From positions 20,690,714 to 20,754,713 of the forward strand of contig OW203721.1 of the NCBI GenBank assembly GCA_934045075.1: a DNA stretch of 64,000 nt. The letters run 5' to 3'. Of this stretch, positions 13,534 through 23,609 are shown piece by piece (within the stretch, counting starts at the first letter, position 1; each line of letters begins with the position of its first letter). Source of the DNA: Yponomeuta sedellus. Its lineage: Eukaryota > Arthropoda > Insecta > Lepidoptera > Yponomeutidae. Position numbers and translations under genes: made by a program. Under the pieces are notes generated by a model that had not been told where the DNA came from, searched no databases, and was given only the letters and a program-made list of their open reading frames with translations.

Positions 13534-14134
13534 ATTTAAAAACCTATTTAGAGGCTAAAAATTTCACCCATGCCGGGATTCGAACCCGCAACCTCTGGCT
13601 ATCCATACCAGCGCTCTACCAATTGAGCCAATGGGCGACTCACGACATCAGTGAAATTTCATTGAAATTGAAATTGAGCCCATTGGCTCAATTGGTAGAG
13701 CGCTGGTACGGATAGCCAGAGGTTGCGGGTTCGAATCCCGGCATGGGTGAAATTTTTAGCCTCTAAATAGGTTTTTTAAATTTGTTCCTTAGCACGGGTT
13801 AGTGCATTAAAAATAAAAATAGTGTGATCATGTGGGTACAGTGATATCGTTCCGATGTTAAAACCTAACTGCAAAGTAGGTAGTCGGGGCTGTAAGTAAT
13901 GCAATTTGCTTAAGTCAGATGTCGCTGCCTGTACGTAATACAGAGAATATTGTAAAGAGGTTCGAAATTTCACTGATGTCGTGAGTTGCCCATTGGCTCA
14001 ATTGGTAGAGCGCTGGTACGGATAGCCAGAGGTTGCGGGTTCGAATCCCGGCATGGGTGAAATTTTTAGCCTCTAAATAGGTTTTTAAATTTGTTCCTTA
14101 GCACGGGTTAGTGCATTAAAAATAAAAATAGTGT
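13534..14134 (-). mobile_element. tRNA-module retroposon, 601-bp compound copy with 12-bp TSD
   Basis: GATAGATGACTA flanks both ends (13522-13533 and 14135-14146), so the whole unit inserted once. It holds three tRNA-like modules: one in minus orientation at 13565-13637, and two in plus orientation at 13679-13751 and 13988-14060. Each has A-box-like TGGCTCAATTGG and B-box GGTTCGAATCC. The anticodon loop ACGGATA lacks the invariant T before the anticodon, so these are not working tRNAs. Its ends read AAAACCTATTTAGAGGC and the complement of ACTATTTTTATTTTTAATGC. Confidence 0.75.
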
Positions 14135-15084
14135 GATAGATGACTATTGTCGCTAATTTCGGCGTAGGGCTAATTTTGGTACAAAAAATTAGCTTTATTT
14201 TTAAAAATTTATTGAGCCGTTTTTCGGCTTAATTTTCATCTTGAACTACCAAATATTATTTTAACTACGCCAAAGTCTATAGACCTTAATAAACACGAAG
14301 TACGAAGTATACGCTCTAAGCAATAGACGGGCTCGGAGCAAAACTTAAAAAACAAATTAAAAAAGAGGAGGTAGTAGTAATTAGGTTCAATGATATTTTG
14401 AATTCACATGCTTAGTGTACCACGTGTTGTTATAAATTAAATTTAACCTCTAGCGGATAAAAACGGCTTTTGCACTCAGATATCGAAGGGCAAAAATACT
14501 CTTTCCAAAATGGAGGGATAAAAGATATGTTTTTCGGGATTTTCGGGGTGCCAATAATGCGAAAAATCAAAATACTATGATAGTAAAAAACAACTACCTA
14601 TTAGATTTTTTTAAAGGCATGTCAGGAGTAGGTAACTGCACATACCGTAACCGGTGACGATCATTCATAGAATTGTATAGAATGTCAACAAAACATTATG
14701 TATCAGGCATTCATTTAACTACAGGATAATTATTTTATAATGTATTGCAAAGATTTGCTTGTTCTTCTCTAAAACAAACATATAGACATTCAAGCATTCA
14801 AAACTAATTACTACATCGTATATAAAATTGTATTAATATTTTGTAAACAAAATTGTCATCACTCTCTCCCTAACAATTATTTGTTGTTAGTTGTTAGTGA
14901 GCTATTACAGCCGGACCAAAAAAGTAGAAAATATTGAATATGAATTCGAACTCGTGAATATTCCTTTTTAACCTTCAGCCAACTTCTAAAGTAAGCCTAA
15001 TAATACTGTTAAACCATCTGCACAACAGATCAGCTAAAACATAACCAACAGAAAAAATATATATTTAATAATATTACTTATATG

Positions 15085-15335
15085 ATGGCCGCGGTGGCGC
15101 AGCGGTTTGGCACGCTGACTGTAAAACCGAAGGTCTCGGGTTCGATCCCCGGCCGGGTCAAACTAGGAAACGAACTTTTCTAGTTTGTCTCGGGTCTTGG
15201 ATGTTATCTATGTATTTGTTGTATTAAATCTATCGTCGAGTTAGCACCTACAACACAAGTCATTTAGTTGGACTTAGTATAGGGCTAACAAGATCTGTGT
15301 AATGTTTCCATGAATATTTATTTATTTATCTATTT
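15085..15335 (+). mobile_element. tRNA-Tyr-like SINE, well preserved
   Basis: The head has TGGCGCAGCGG (A-box), loop CTGTAAA (GTA anticodon, tyrosine-type) and GGTTCGATCCC (B-box). The body contains GGGTCTTGGATG and it ends in TATTTATTTATC. It is not a tRNA gene: the acceptor stem does not close and the body follows directly. Confidence 0.75.
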
Positions 15336-15377
15336 ATTTATTGAAATTTGAGGGTGAAATAATTTTTGTTTTTATTA

Positions 15378-15433
15378 ATCTACGTTTAGTTCAGTTTATA
15401 TATATTTTTATATAAAATGAACTAAACGTAGAT
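15378..15433. repeat. hairpin, about 24-bp stem
   Basis: ATCTACGTTTAGTTCAGTTT pairs with AATGAACTAAACGTAGAT with one mismatch, AT-rich loop. Confidence 0.8.
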
Positions 15434-16127
15434 AAAGAAATAGACTTCAAAGCTCTACAGCATTAAAACACACAAATAATTTTAACTATTCTAGAATTTT
15501 AATTTGGAGCCGATGCCAAGTAACATGACCGTTTGGGCACCTGACCTTTTGGGCACCAACAGTCAACATACAAAAAATAATTTTGATGAATTCAGAAACT
15601 CCTTTTTTAAGTCAGTTAAGAAAGACAAATTATGTTACCGTGTCATTTCATTGGGGTTTCTTATTTCTGTTTTTATTTTTCTCTTTTTTGTGATTTTTTT
15701 GTGTTGGTTTCATACTGATTTCATAAAGCCTATGACACTCCTGCTAATACGACTAATCAATGAAGATGTCAAAACCTGATGATAGGTTATGGTGATGAGG
15801 TACCATGGAACCGGACATACATACATGGCAGCCAAACACATTAAGCCAAACCCTTCTTTTGAGCTTACAGTCAGGTAAAAAAAAAATTCAAATATAATGT
15901 ATGGACTTTAGAAAAAGGGTATCCGGAAGAGAGCAGCAGATTGCCGGCTTATTATACGGGAAGTTGACAATTTGAATCCAATGGCACCAATGACTTTGTT
16001 TTCTAAGTTATTGTGTGGCAACCCTAATGTCTGAAGTGTTAGCACACCTCAGCGCTTACTACGTTCAATAGCCCAACTATGAGGCTAACCGCCACACTCC
16101 GTAACATTAATTAAAAGTTTATCTTTA

Positions 16128-16336
16128 TACTATTTTTAATGCACTAACCCGAGCTAAGGACAATTTTAAAAAAACCTATTTAGAGGCTAAAAATTCCACC
16201 CATGCCGGGATTCGAGCCCGCATGCCGGTGAGTCGCCCATTAGCTCAGTTGGAAAGAGCGCTGGCACGGAAAGCCAGAGGTCGTGGATTCGAATCCCGGC
16301 ATGGGTGGAATTTTTAGCCTCTAAATAGATTTTAAG
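16128..16336 (+). mobile_element. tRNA-module retroposon with antisense 5' arm
   Basis: 16128-16228 holds the 5' end and antisense T-arm; 16229-16336 holds the sense module, with intact TAGCTCAGTTGG and B-box GATTCGAATCC. It lies just downstream of sowah exon 2, in the large intron. Confidence 0.65.
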
Positions 16337-16523
16337 TTAATCTGTGTTGAGTATGCTGTTGTCCTTTTCTCTTCCATTGATAATAAGTGAAAGATAATGT
16401 TAGGTAAAGATATTTAAATAAACATTTAATTTAATGGACATCTCTGAGTGCAGCAGCGGAAATCTCAGGTCTGACTAACTCCATAATTACGTGTCTGGAA
16501 TAACTTATGAAAATTTTACTCAC

Positions 16524-17173
16524 TTGCAAGTTTAAATTGGTGCCAGCATGTGGTTTCAATATGTCTCCTTCAGAGGCCATCCTATTAAACATTTGCTTTC
16601 GCTCCTTCACAGATATTTTCTGTTCATTATCTTCAGTCATCAATTCACATTTTGACTCTGACAATGTCTCACTTCCCTGCGTTATCTTGTCCTCACTTGT
16701 GATAGACAATCTTGAGCTAGAGCTGCTTGGGGTGCCAGACGCACCAGACTTTTTGTCACTGTTAACATGCTTGTCACCTGACGAGCGCCGCCTCGGATGA
16801 ACTTTAGGAATGTCTTCATCAGTGTGGGTTTGTGGGACTATATTTTCTTTTACATCAGTGGGTCTTAACTCCGGCTCGTTAGGTATTGAATTAGCTTGTA
16901 TGAGTGTGTTGAGTAAGGTTAGGTCTTGATTTAAATGCAATGGTAGAGGTGGACGTTCTGGAACTGGTTCTGCACTGGTGTCGTGGAACTCAACTGGAGT
17001 CTCAAGGGCAGCAATCGATGATGAATCAGGCGGCTTGTCAGCTGAGGTATCGCTATGTTCTTTGAAATTGGGCGTCATATATTTTTTCTTCAAGATAAGC
17101 CACTTTTCGTTGTTGTGATTCTTGATAAGGGCCAGAGAGTTTACATGCTTCTTGAATGTACTCCTGGCTTCAT
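16524..17173 (-). CDS. sowah: SOWAH ankyrin-repeat protein, coding exon 2
   Basis: This exon completes the winged-helix domain (DEARSTFKKHVNSLALIKNH, then the beta-wing EKWLILKKKY). It continues as a long Ser/Thr/Pro/Glu-rich, probably disordered linker with a run of serines around GTPSSSSSRLS and a basic patch HPRRRSSGDK, a possible nuclear-localisation or phosphorylation segment. It ends ...TNLNLQ at a GTGAGT donor (complement of 16518-16523), phase 0. The frame stays open 30 codons past the donor, but those codons (VSKIFISYSR...) have no family resemblance and are intronic. Exons 1 and 2 together give 259 codons. Confidence 0.83.
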
Positions 17174-17245
17174 CTAAAAATAGAATCGAAAGTTTAGTAA
17201 TCGAACTAAGTACTTGCTGTAAAGTCAAAACTTCAGCGTACACAC
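17174..17245 (-). other. sowah: 72-bp in-frame intron of sowah
   Basis: This intron has a GTGTGT donor, an ACTAAAC branch-point-like motif about 23 nt before the end, and a TTCTATTTTTAG acceptor. Its length is divisible by three and it has no stop, so the unspliced frame inserts 24 mostly hydrophobic residues (GVYAEVLTLQ...SILFL) inside the winged-helix domain. The uninterrupted family pattern after removal is the main reason for calling it an intron rather than coding sequence. Confidence 0.85.
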
Positions 17246-17372
17246 CTCGCATGTCGGGATTAGTAAGAAACACCTTGAAATGTTTCACTAATTCATGGTT
17301 CGTCACTTTTCCGTTGTGGGCTAACATGAACTTTAATATTTCATCAAAACTTAGCTCCTTTGGGCTCGACAT
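17246..17372 (-). CDS. sowah: SOWAH (sosondowah) ankyrin-repeat protein, coding exon 1
   Basis: First coding exon of a minus-strand gene. The ATG is the complement of 17370-17372, preceded in transcription by AT-rich leader. It encodes MSSPKELSFDEILKFMLAHN and the following 22 residues, the first helices of the winged helix-turn-helix domain that opens SOWAH-family proteins (pattern: helix, G-K-V-T-N, helix, then N-P-D). The exon ends after ATG CGA G with the donor GTGTGT (complement of 17240-17245), phase 1. Splicing to the next exon restores NPDMRDEARSTFKK, which matches the family's usual N-P-x-x-R-x-E-A-R-x-x-F-K-x-x-V-N-x-L-A spacing. SOWAH proteins combine this domain with C-terminal ankyrin repeats; their molecular role is poorly known. 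The family call rests on both the N-terminal domain and the pre-ankyrin exon. Confidence 0.85.
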
Positions 17373-17560
17373 TTTATGTAAAAATTAGAAAACAGAATCT
17401 CCAGTCAACTTAGCGGCATAGGAAAACGTCAAACTAACTCTATGAATATGAAATGACTGCGGTGAGAGAGAGCAAGTAAATGACTTGTGTAGTGTGCAAG
17501 CGAGAAACAAGATCTCACTGACAGATGGTCGGTTGCGTTCCGCTCTACGCAAAATAGTCA
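17373..17560 (-). promoter_or_regulatory. probable sowah 5' leader and core promoter
   Basis: This AT-rich leader lies directly upstream of the sowah ATG. A GAGA-like run sits at 17463-17472, and an initiator-like TCAGTG is on the minus strand at 17516-17521, about 145 nt before the start codon. No TATA box stands out. The placement is inferred from position; transcript 5' ends would decide it. Confidence 0.3.
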
Positions 17561-17792
17561 CTTTAATTTGTGCCTGTATTGTTTGTATTGGGTCTGCGGA
17601 ATGAAAAAATCTAAATAGTTTTTACCCGATTGCGCCGGAGCCCAATAGGGGGGTGATGTGTTTGGTTAGCTCGTAGGTTTGTTCGTATGTTTTATATTTT
17701 ATTCAATTTAGGTCCCGCCTGCAAATATTCAATATTCTGAATATACAGCTGAAAAGTTGTTGATTATTTAAAATTTCTTGTGTTTTTAGGTT

Positions 17793-18147
17793 TGGAATCG
17801 AACCGAGTGATTGGAATCTAACACTTTAGTTAAGCAATAACAGTCGCGGTCTGATGCAAGATGGGTGGCCGTCCCGTTGCGGCCGCCCCAGTGGCATATT
17901 TCCAAGCGCTGCCATGCTTTGCAAGGCAAGTTAAGCCGATAGTGCCGGCTGTCATGCCTTACGGCAGTCGTTAGACCATTACAGAGGTCTTTTGGGTTGC
18001 TTAATAATTTCGGGCGCAAGGCCCGCCACTGTCTTACAATCCTCCACCAATCCAGACTTGGCCTCCGTGGTGGAGTATGACCTCACCTTTCTGCGATGCA
18101 GTAAGAGACCCGTACCCCAGCAGTGGGGACATGCAAGGGTTGATATC
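17793..18147 (+). mobile_element. 5S-rRNA-headed SINE, slightly 5'-truncated
   Basis: Starts inside the head at the GGAATCGAACCGAGTG region and runs to TTGATATC. It retains GTTAAGCAAT and GATGGGTGGCCG. It lies upstream of the sowah promoter. Confidence 0.75.
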
Positions 18148-18577
18148 ACGCCTCTTGCGGATTGGCAATTTTTTGCTCTGAGGTATTTGAACACTTCGGA
18201 CACTCAGTTAAGGAAAACATCGAAATTCACCACTAGCTAGTACTGGTATTGGTATACCTACCTACTAACTTTGTGATGTTGTAAAGCTTTTTATAAAAAT
18301 AAAACTGGAACGACTTCAACTTTGTGTTTTCTTTAAATGTGTTTGTTAATTTTATTTATAATATAAACAGGAAACTGGACCTAATAACAGAATAAGCAGG
18401 TAAAAATAGGCAGGTCTACTCGAAATGTGAAGTAGTAATGTTAAAAATGAGGGAAATCCCAAAAGTGGGTGACGCAATTTTAAATTTTGAAAATGATAGA
18501 CAAAATTAAAGAAATATACAAAAATGGTATAAAGAGTTCACAAATGTACCTACTAGCTTAGGGAACAAAGCAAGGAT

Positions 18578-18670
18578 TGGCACATTCATTGGTGCAGGCC
18601 CGCACTGGGAATCGAAACTGGGTCTCTTGCTTCCGAGTCCATTGTTCTACTCACTGAGCTACCGCCATAT
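18578..18670 (-). mobile_element. tRNA-headed SINE head fragment
   Basis: Complement of GTAGCTCAGTGAGTAGA with a degraded B-box. The body is not recognised. Confidence 0.45.
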
Positions 18671-18679
18671 TGACGTAAA

Positions 18680-19280
18680 TTGAGTAAATTGAGATTTTGG
18701 TTTTAGCGCGCAGACTAGTGTATCGGATTTTAACAATGCCTTTTACACCTAGGACAAAATATCATGTGTATTAATTTACTTTAATGAACACGATATGGAG
18801 GAAAAAGTGTTTTTTAAATAAATTTAAAATCACACAACATAAAAAAAACATTATTTTACCCACAGAACAATAATTACGAGTAAATGATTTTACCAGTGAA
18901 TCCATTTTGTTTTTATGTTTTCAAGACTCAATAAAAACCGTAGGTACCGAACTATAGGTAACTACACTATACAGTCGACAGCAGCTATACAGTTTTGTTG
19001 CAGTCTTCCGTAACGTAATTCATTAGAGTGCTCGTATGTATAGGTTGACGTGAAGTCGACTGTACCTGTGGTGGGATGCACTGAGCTCAATACTAGTGGA
19101 ATACCTAAAAAAACAGTATCATCAAGATCGCCCGTTGCCGATGCGTGATAGGACGTGGACAGCATTCTAAGCATTTTCTTAACTGTAACGAGTTTATAAA
19201 GAACTGGACTGTAAGAGAAGAGCCGAAGATCGGGCTCAGTGGCGTGTCTTGGGAGAGGCCTATGTCTAGATGTAGACTGA
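18680..19280. other. intergenic, nothing recognised
   Basis: AT-rich spacer upstream of sowah between SINE fragments; no ORF with coding character. Confidence 0.5.
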
Positions 19281-19288
19281 CTCCGGCT

Positions 19289-19383
19289 GATAACCCTTGT
19301 AGATATGTGCTCACTGCTGCGGCACGCATCTCTTCCTGCATCGCAGGAAAATTAGGCAATACTACAACACGGGGGCCAAGTCA
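19289..19383 (-). mobile_element. 5S-headed SINE family tail fragment
   Basis: Diverged last 95 bp of the family, in minus orientation. Confidence 0.5.
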
Positions 19384-19629
19384 GCGGCAACATTAGTGGC
19401 AACGTCATTGTCAGCAACATTTTGAGCTTATAAAATGTTCAAATCTTCAAGTAAATTTTAAATTCCTTCTTTATTATTTGCTCTAAGTAGGTATTATAAG
19501 TATCGAAACAGTTGACGAAACTCTTTCTGTAATTTGGTCTATTATAAATAACAAATTAGGAAAAGTATGTGCAGTGTTACTTTGAATGACAAGATAGGTA
19601 CGCAATAGTCTGATTAAAGAACTTTGTGG

Positions 19630-19960
19630 ACTGAAAGATGATGTAGTGATTAGAATTTAGAAAGGAATGTTGCGTTGGTTTGGACATGTGAAGAAAGATT
19701 GACGAAACAAATATATATTGCGAATGTGAGTGTGTAAGGGCCGTCTCAGGCGGAAATACATCGACCAAGTAGGGGATGTATTAGCAAATGGGAAGGTAAA
19801 AGTTACGCGCGATAAGTTAGGCGTGCGTGCATGCAACGACTTATGTGCGTTGATGAAGCGAAGTTTATCCGTCAGGATTATGGCAAGTGGCAGTCCCTGG
19901 TCTCTGTCTACCCCTCTGGGATACAGGCGTAAGGTTACGTATATATGTCTATGTAAATTA
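19630..19960 (+). mobile_element. LINE 3' end with C-terminal coding remnant
   Basis: Reads KGMLRWFGHVKK, a broken stretch, then YIDQVGDVLANGKVK and a degenerate CMQR..DEAK-type end, finishing CTCTGGGATACAGGCGT. The same 3' end recurs at 40.3, 41.2, 57.5 and 61.3 kb. Confidence 0.6.
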
Positions 19961-20349
19961 GGAGTCTGCGAATTTTCACCTAAAATACCAGAGATACTTA
20001 AATTATTAACTTCAAATAAAAACGGTTTCTAAATAGTTCTTTTTAATTCCAATTTATTGTAGGTACGTAATGACAGCTCGTTTAGACGCTTCTCCGGACA
20101 TTTCTTAAAGTATTTCACAGATAATGTTTTCCTGTGTAATCGCAACTTTTCGTTCAACCATATTGTTTCGGTTCCGTATTAAACGGAATACACGACATTG
20201 TTCTAGGCAGCAAGCAGTTCACAAGTTCACTACCTACATGCACGTGTGGTCTACGACGGAAGCTGGAGTCGTGTTAGCTAAACATAGGTAATATTTTGAG
20301 CATAGGAGGATCGCAAAGATCTTATGGCCATATTCTATGACTTCTTGAA

Positions 20350-20695
20350 GCGCTCGTGGCCTAGTCGGACCGAGTGATTGGAATCAATCACTTGAGTTAA
20401 GCAACAACAGGCGAGATACGGTGCAGGATGGGTGACCGTTCCGTGACTACCGCTAGTGGCATTTTCTGCTTCGCAAGGCACGTTAAGCCGTTGGTCCGGT
20501 TGTCATGTAATTGTAGTCGTTAAGCCATGTCAGAGGCCTCATGGGTGGCTTGATAACTTCTAAAAGTAAGGCCCGCCACTATCTTACAATCCTCCATCAA
20601 CCCGGACTTGGCTCCCGTCGTGGAGTATGGCCTCTTACCTGCGATGCAGGAAGAGACTCGTGCCCCAGCAGTGGGGACATACAAGGGTTGATATC
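20350..20695 (+). mobile_element. 5S-rRNA-headed SINE, full length
   Basis: The head GCGCTCGTGGCCTAG is followed by the 5S internal-promoter equivalents GTTAAGCAAC (A-box), then GATGGGTGACCG (C-box). The body has CGCAAGGCACGTTAAGCCG and the tail CCAGCAGTGGGGACATACAA ends GGGTTGATATC. The tail abuts the truncated Jockey reverse transcriptase at about 20,700. Confidence 0.8.
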
Positions 20696-20709
20696 GATAT
20701 CCATTCTAA

Positions 20710-22903
20710 GACATTCAACAAGCATTTGATAGGGTTTGGCATAAGGGACTGCTGTGTAAGGTCAAGACTATGCTGCCACATACATTCTACTTAATAATAG
20801 AATCATACCTCTCAAACAGACTATTTCAAGTTAAGCAAAGGGAAGCCAGGTCCCAACTTCTAGAGTGCGAAGCAGGTGTCCCACAGAGCTCAGTTCTCGG
20901 GCCGATCCTCTACAACATCTACACCGCTGACTTACCTCAGTCATTTGCCGCTGTCACGGCGACCTTTGCAGACGACACTGCAATACTATCATGCAATGAA
21001 AACGCAAATGAAGCCTCAATCAACCTCCAGCTTCAACTTGACGAAACAGAGAAATGGCTAAGAAAGTGGAGAATAAAAACCAGTACCGCAAAATCCACCC
21101 ACATTACTTTTGCGTTACGAAGAGGTGACTGTCCACCTGTGAGCCTAGGTGGAGAAATTCTCCCACACAAAGATAGTGTCAAATACCTCGGGTTCTACCT
21201 TGATCGTAGACTGACGTGGAAGCACCATGTCAAGGCTAAACGAAAGGAGCTGGACACTCGATTCAAGGAACTACACTGGCTGTTGGGGCGGGGATCTCAC
21301 CTGTCACTCTCCAACAAGCGTTTGGTCTACAATGCGATCTTAAAACCTATATGGACGTATGGATGCCAAATTTGGGGCTCTACATGTCAATCAAATCTTC
21401 TCGTAATACAGCGTGCGCAAAATAAAATATTACGATCTATCTCCAACACAGCGTGGTATACCAGGAATAATGAGATACATGAATACCTTGAGATCCCTAC
21501 AGTGGTTGAGGAACTAAAATTGTATGGGCTTAGGTATACTGCCGTCCTAACTTAAACAACCGTAACTCGATTTTTGTCAAAAATGAGTTAAGACTTGATT
21601 TGGAATCAGCGTGATGAGAACTATAATGTTCTCTTTGACGTATTTTTGGTAAAACCGACACAAAAGGAGATAGTGTTAATCATAAGCGCCGTAACTGTCT
21701 ATTTTGATGGCACGTTCCTAGATATGACAACCGTAAAACACCTTACGGTTCTTATTCTTAACGTTATTGTATGAGCTTGATCATGCATCAATAATATATC
21801 CTAAATATAAACACCGTAAGTTATTGTACGGTAGTTATCTTTAATTTTAATTCTGTCTGTTGGTCAATGTATATGTTTAAATTTATGAGCTAAAAGTTCC
21901 TATTTACATTATTTAAAGCATGTTAAGTCTCAAAGAATGATCTTTTGGTAAATATTTTAAAGACTTAAAAGTGCGACTGATAAATTTAATAAATAGGTAA
22001 TTATTAAATTTTTTAAGGTACCTAGGTAAACTTTTTGTTTTTTCTAAAGCACTAACCCGTCCTAGGAATGAATTAAATTTATTAAGGAAATTAAAACGCT
22101 CGAGACGAGTTCAAGTCCTGTCTCAAGCGGTTTTCGTAATTTCCTCTATAAATTTAAGTAGGTAAGATTTTTTTATTACTTTAAATTTTATTCTTCATTT
22201 TAAATACTTAGGTATAACGATCTCATTTAATTTAACATTGTGTAGGTTCGCAAGAGTGAAACTCTGAAAAGTGCCATTTATAATTACTGAAAGCATAGTA
22301 AGAAGTTTATGTTATTTCAAATTTACTTTTTTAATAAATACGTACGAGTACATGTTAATTATTTAAATTGTGGTTTTATTTATTAGCCATTAATTACTAT
22401 ATACTAACAAGTATTTTTACGAAGCATTTAATTGAGTGTTTAGTTAGTTACCGCTTTTATGTCTAGTAAAGCTTCATTTCTAGACATAAAAACCGTAACT
22501 ACGTTATATACGGCGCTCATGCTTAGGCAAAGCCCATTATCAAATTAAATTTCACTAGCCATAAAGCTTATTTGCTAAATTTAAAGAAAAGTGTTATTAT
22601 TACCACTATGTAAAATACACAATCTTAAAGGGAATTATTAGTACTACAGATAAAATTAATTAAAAGTAGACATTTTTTAAAACTGCGACACTAATAACAA
22701 ATTTTCGAAAAAAAACTTTATGGCGCGAAATCTCGGAACTATACTTTTGGTAGTTACGGTTGTTTAAATTAGGACGGCAGTATAAAGAACGACTGGCCCA
22801 TCACAAGAATCCACTGGCTGCTGCACTGCTTGATACCAGACACAATGTCAGGCGACTGAGGCGAAAACACGTCATTGATGACGAAGCTACTGAGGATGTA
22901 TAG
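20710..22903 (+). pseudogene. Jockey-clade reverse transcriptase, 5'-truncated and interrupted
   Basis: The fragment starts inside the RT domain at the motif-A region DIQQAFDRVWHKG. An upstream in-frame TAA (20707) and the SINE tail mark the truncation. The uninterrupted part from 20770 shows GVPQSSVLGPILYNIYTADL (the usual PQG is PQS) and catalytic FADD (residues 66-69 of the 261-aa ORF). It also has the thumb motif KYLGFYLDRRLTWKHHVKAK and WGSTCQSN...QRAQNKILR. A 1242-bp TIR element at 21539-22780 splits the codon series. Beyond it, YKERLAHHKNPLAAALLDT continues in frame to TAG at 22901. A short 3' UTR ends in poly(A) at about 23,010. It is inactive: the endonuclease and the first half are missing. 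Confidence 0.85.
21539..22780. mobile_element. 1242-bp TIR element nested in the Jockey copy
   Basis: Terminal inverted repeats CTGCCGTCCTAA...TTAAACAACCGTAACT, about 30 bp with one or two mismatches. TATA duplicates at 21535-21538 and 22781-22784. Removing the element and one TATA restores the Jockey frame exactly. No ORF over 60 codons is present, so it is non-autonomous. The interior is AT-rich with repeated ACCGTAA-type motifs and a B-box-bearing palindrome near 22075-22145. Confidence 0.85.
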
Positions 22904-23261
22904 TAAAAAATTTAATGACTATACTCCTAACGCCAGATCTACCCAGAAACCATCTGATTATAGCCAAACATGGGCTGATGGCAGATACGGAGAAGAAAGG
23001 AAAAAAAAATTTCTAAGACTTCTTAAAAGCATGTGATTGCGAAGACCAAAAATACACTTCCTTTAAAACTAAGACACTGCGTAAAAATAGAAAAAGGCTT
23101 AAAATTTATGAGATCCGTTTTGGAAGGAAGAGTTTGAAAAGCTTACCTGAATAGAATTAAATCTTCAGGGTCAGAGGTTAATATGGGAGTACAATAGAGA
23201 TTTTCTTAGTATTTTAAAATGATTTAAGTGATTACAATGCCTGCAATGATTTACATTAAGC

Positions 23262-23515
23262 ATGCCTGATTAGCAAACTGAAGTGGCAGTGGGCTGGTCC
23301 CATAATATGCCGAAGAACCGATTGTCAATGTGGTTCATAGGTTCTCGAGTGGAGATCACGAACTGGTAAACGCAGCGTAAAAAGGCCCTTCAGCTCGTTG
23401 GAACGATCTGTGGCAGATTGCTGGCAGTGGTTGGATTAGGATGGCCGAGTAAAGAAGGAAGTGGCGAGCCTTGGTGGAAGGCTATGCCCAGCAGTGGACG
23501 AGTACAGTTTGATTG
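23262..23515 (+). mobile_element. RTE-type LINE 3' coding fragment, decayed
   Basis: Reads KLKWQWAG, then RRTD, a frame-broken W-R-x-R-T-G-K-R-S stretch, and ends near CCCAGCAGTGGACGAGTA. This is the conserved C-terminal region of RTE-like LINE proteins. Confidence 0.65.
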
Positions 23516-23609
23516 GGTGTATGTAAATGATTTAGTTAAAAATATATAATGTTATATGAGTTAGAAGACAAGAAATGACTTCTACGTTACGAATAATGCT
23601 TACTCTCCA

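Larger units (their letters stand above)
2970..16523 (-). other. sowah: 13.55-kb intron of sowah
   Basis: This intron runs from GTGAGT (16523) to CCAG (2970). It hosts at least one Helitron, one AGGGTTCCGT-type element, a full and several partial 5S-headed SINEs, two tRNA-Tyr-like SINEs, the tRNA-module retroposon cluster at 13.5-14.1 kb and RTE fragments. No internal exon with convincing sites and frame was found. Confidence 0.75.

Noticed and set aside
13565..14060. tRNA genes on both strands
   Set aside because: Pol III boxes are good, but the anticodon loop ACGGATA lacks T33, the T-stem has a G-G mismatch, and the modules are embedded in retroposons.
15125..15160. tRNA-Tyr gene
   Set aside because: The anticodon loop is canonical, but the acceptor stem fails and the sequence continues into a SINE body shared with two other copies.
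15504..15779. 91-aa ORF with a hydrophobic segment
   Set aside because: AT-rich chance frame from a TTG in the sowah intron; no upstream signals or codon bias.
16431..16523. C-terminal 30 codons of the sowah ORF
   Set aside because: They lie beyond a consensus GTGAGT donor and have no family resemblance; the next exon joins in phase.
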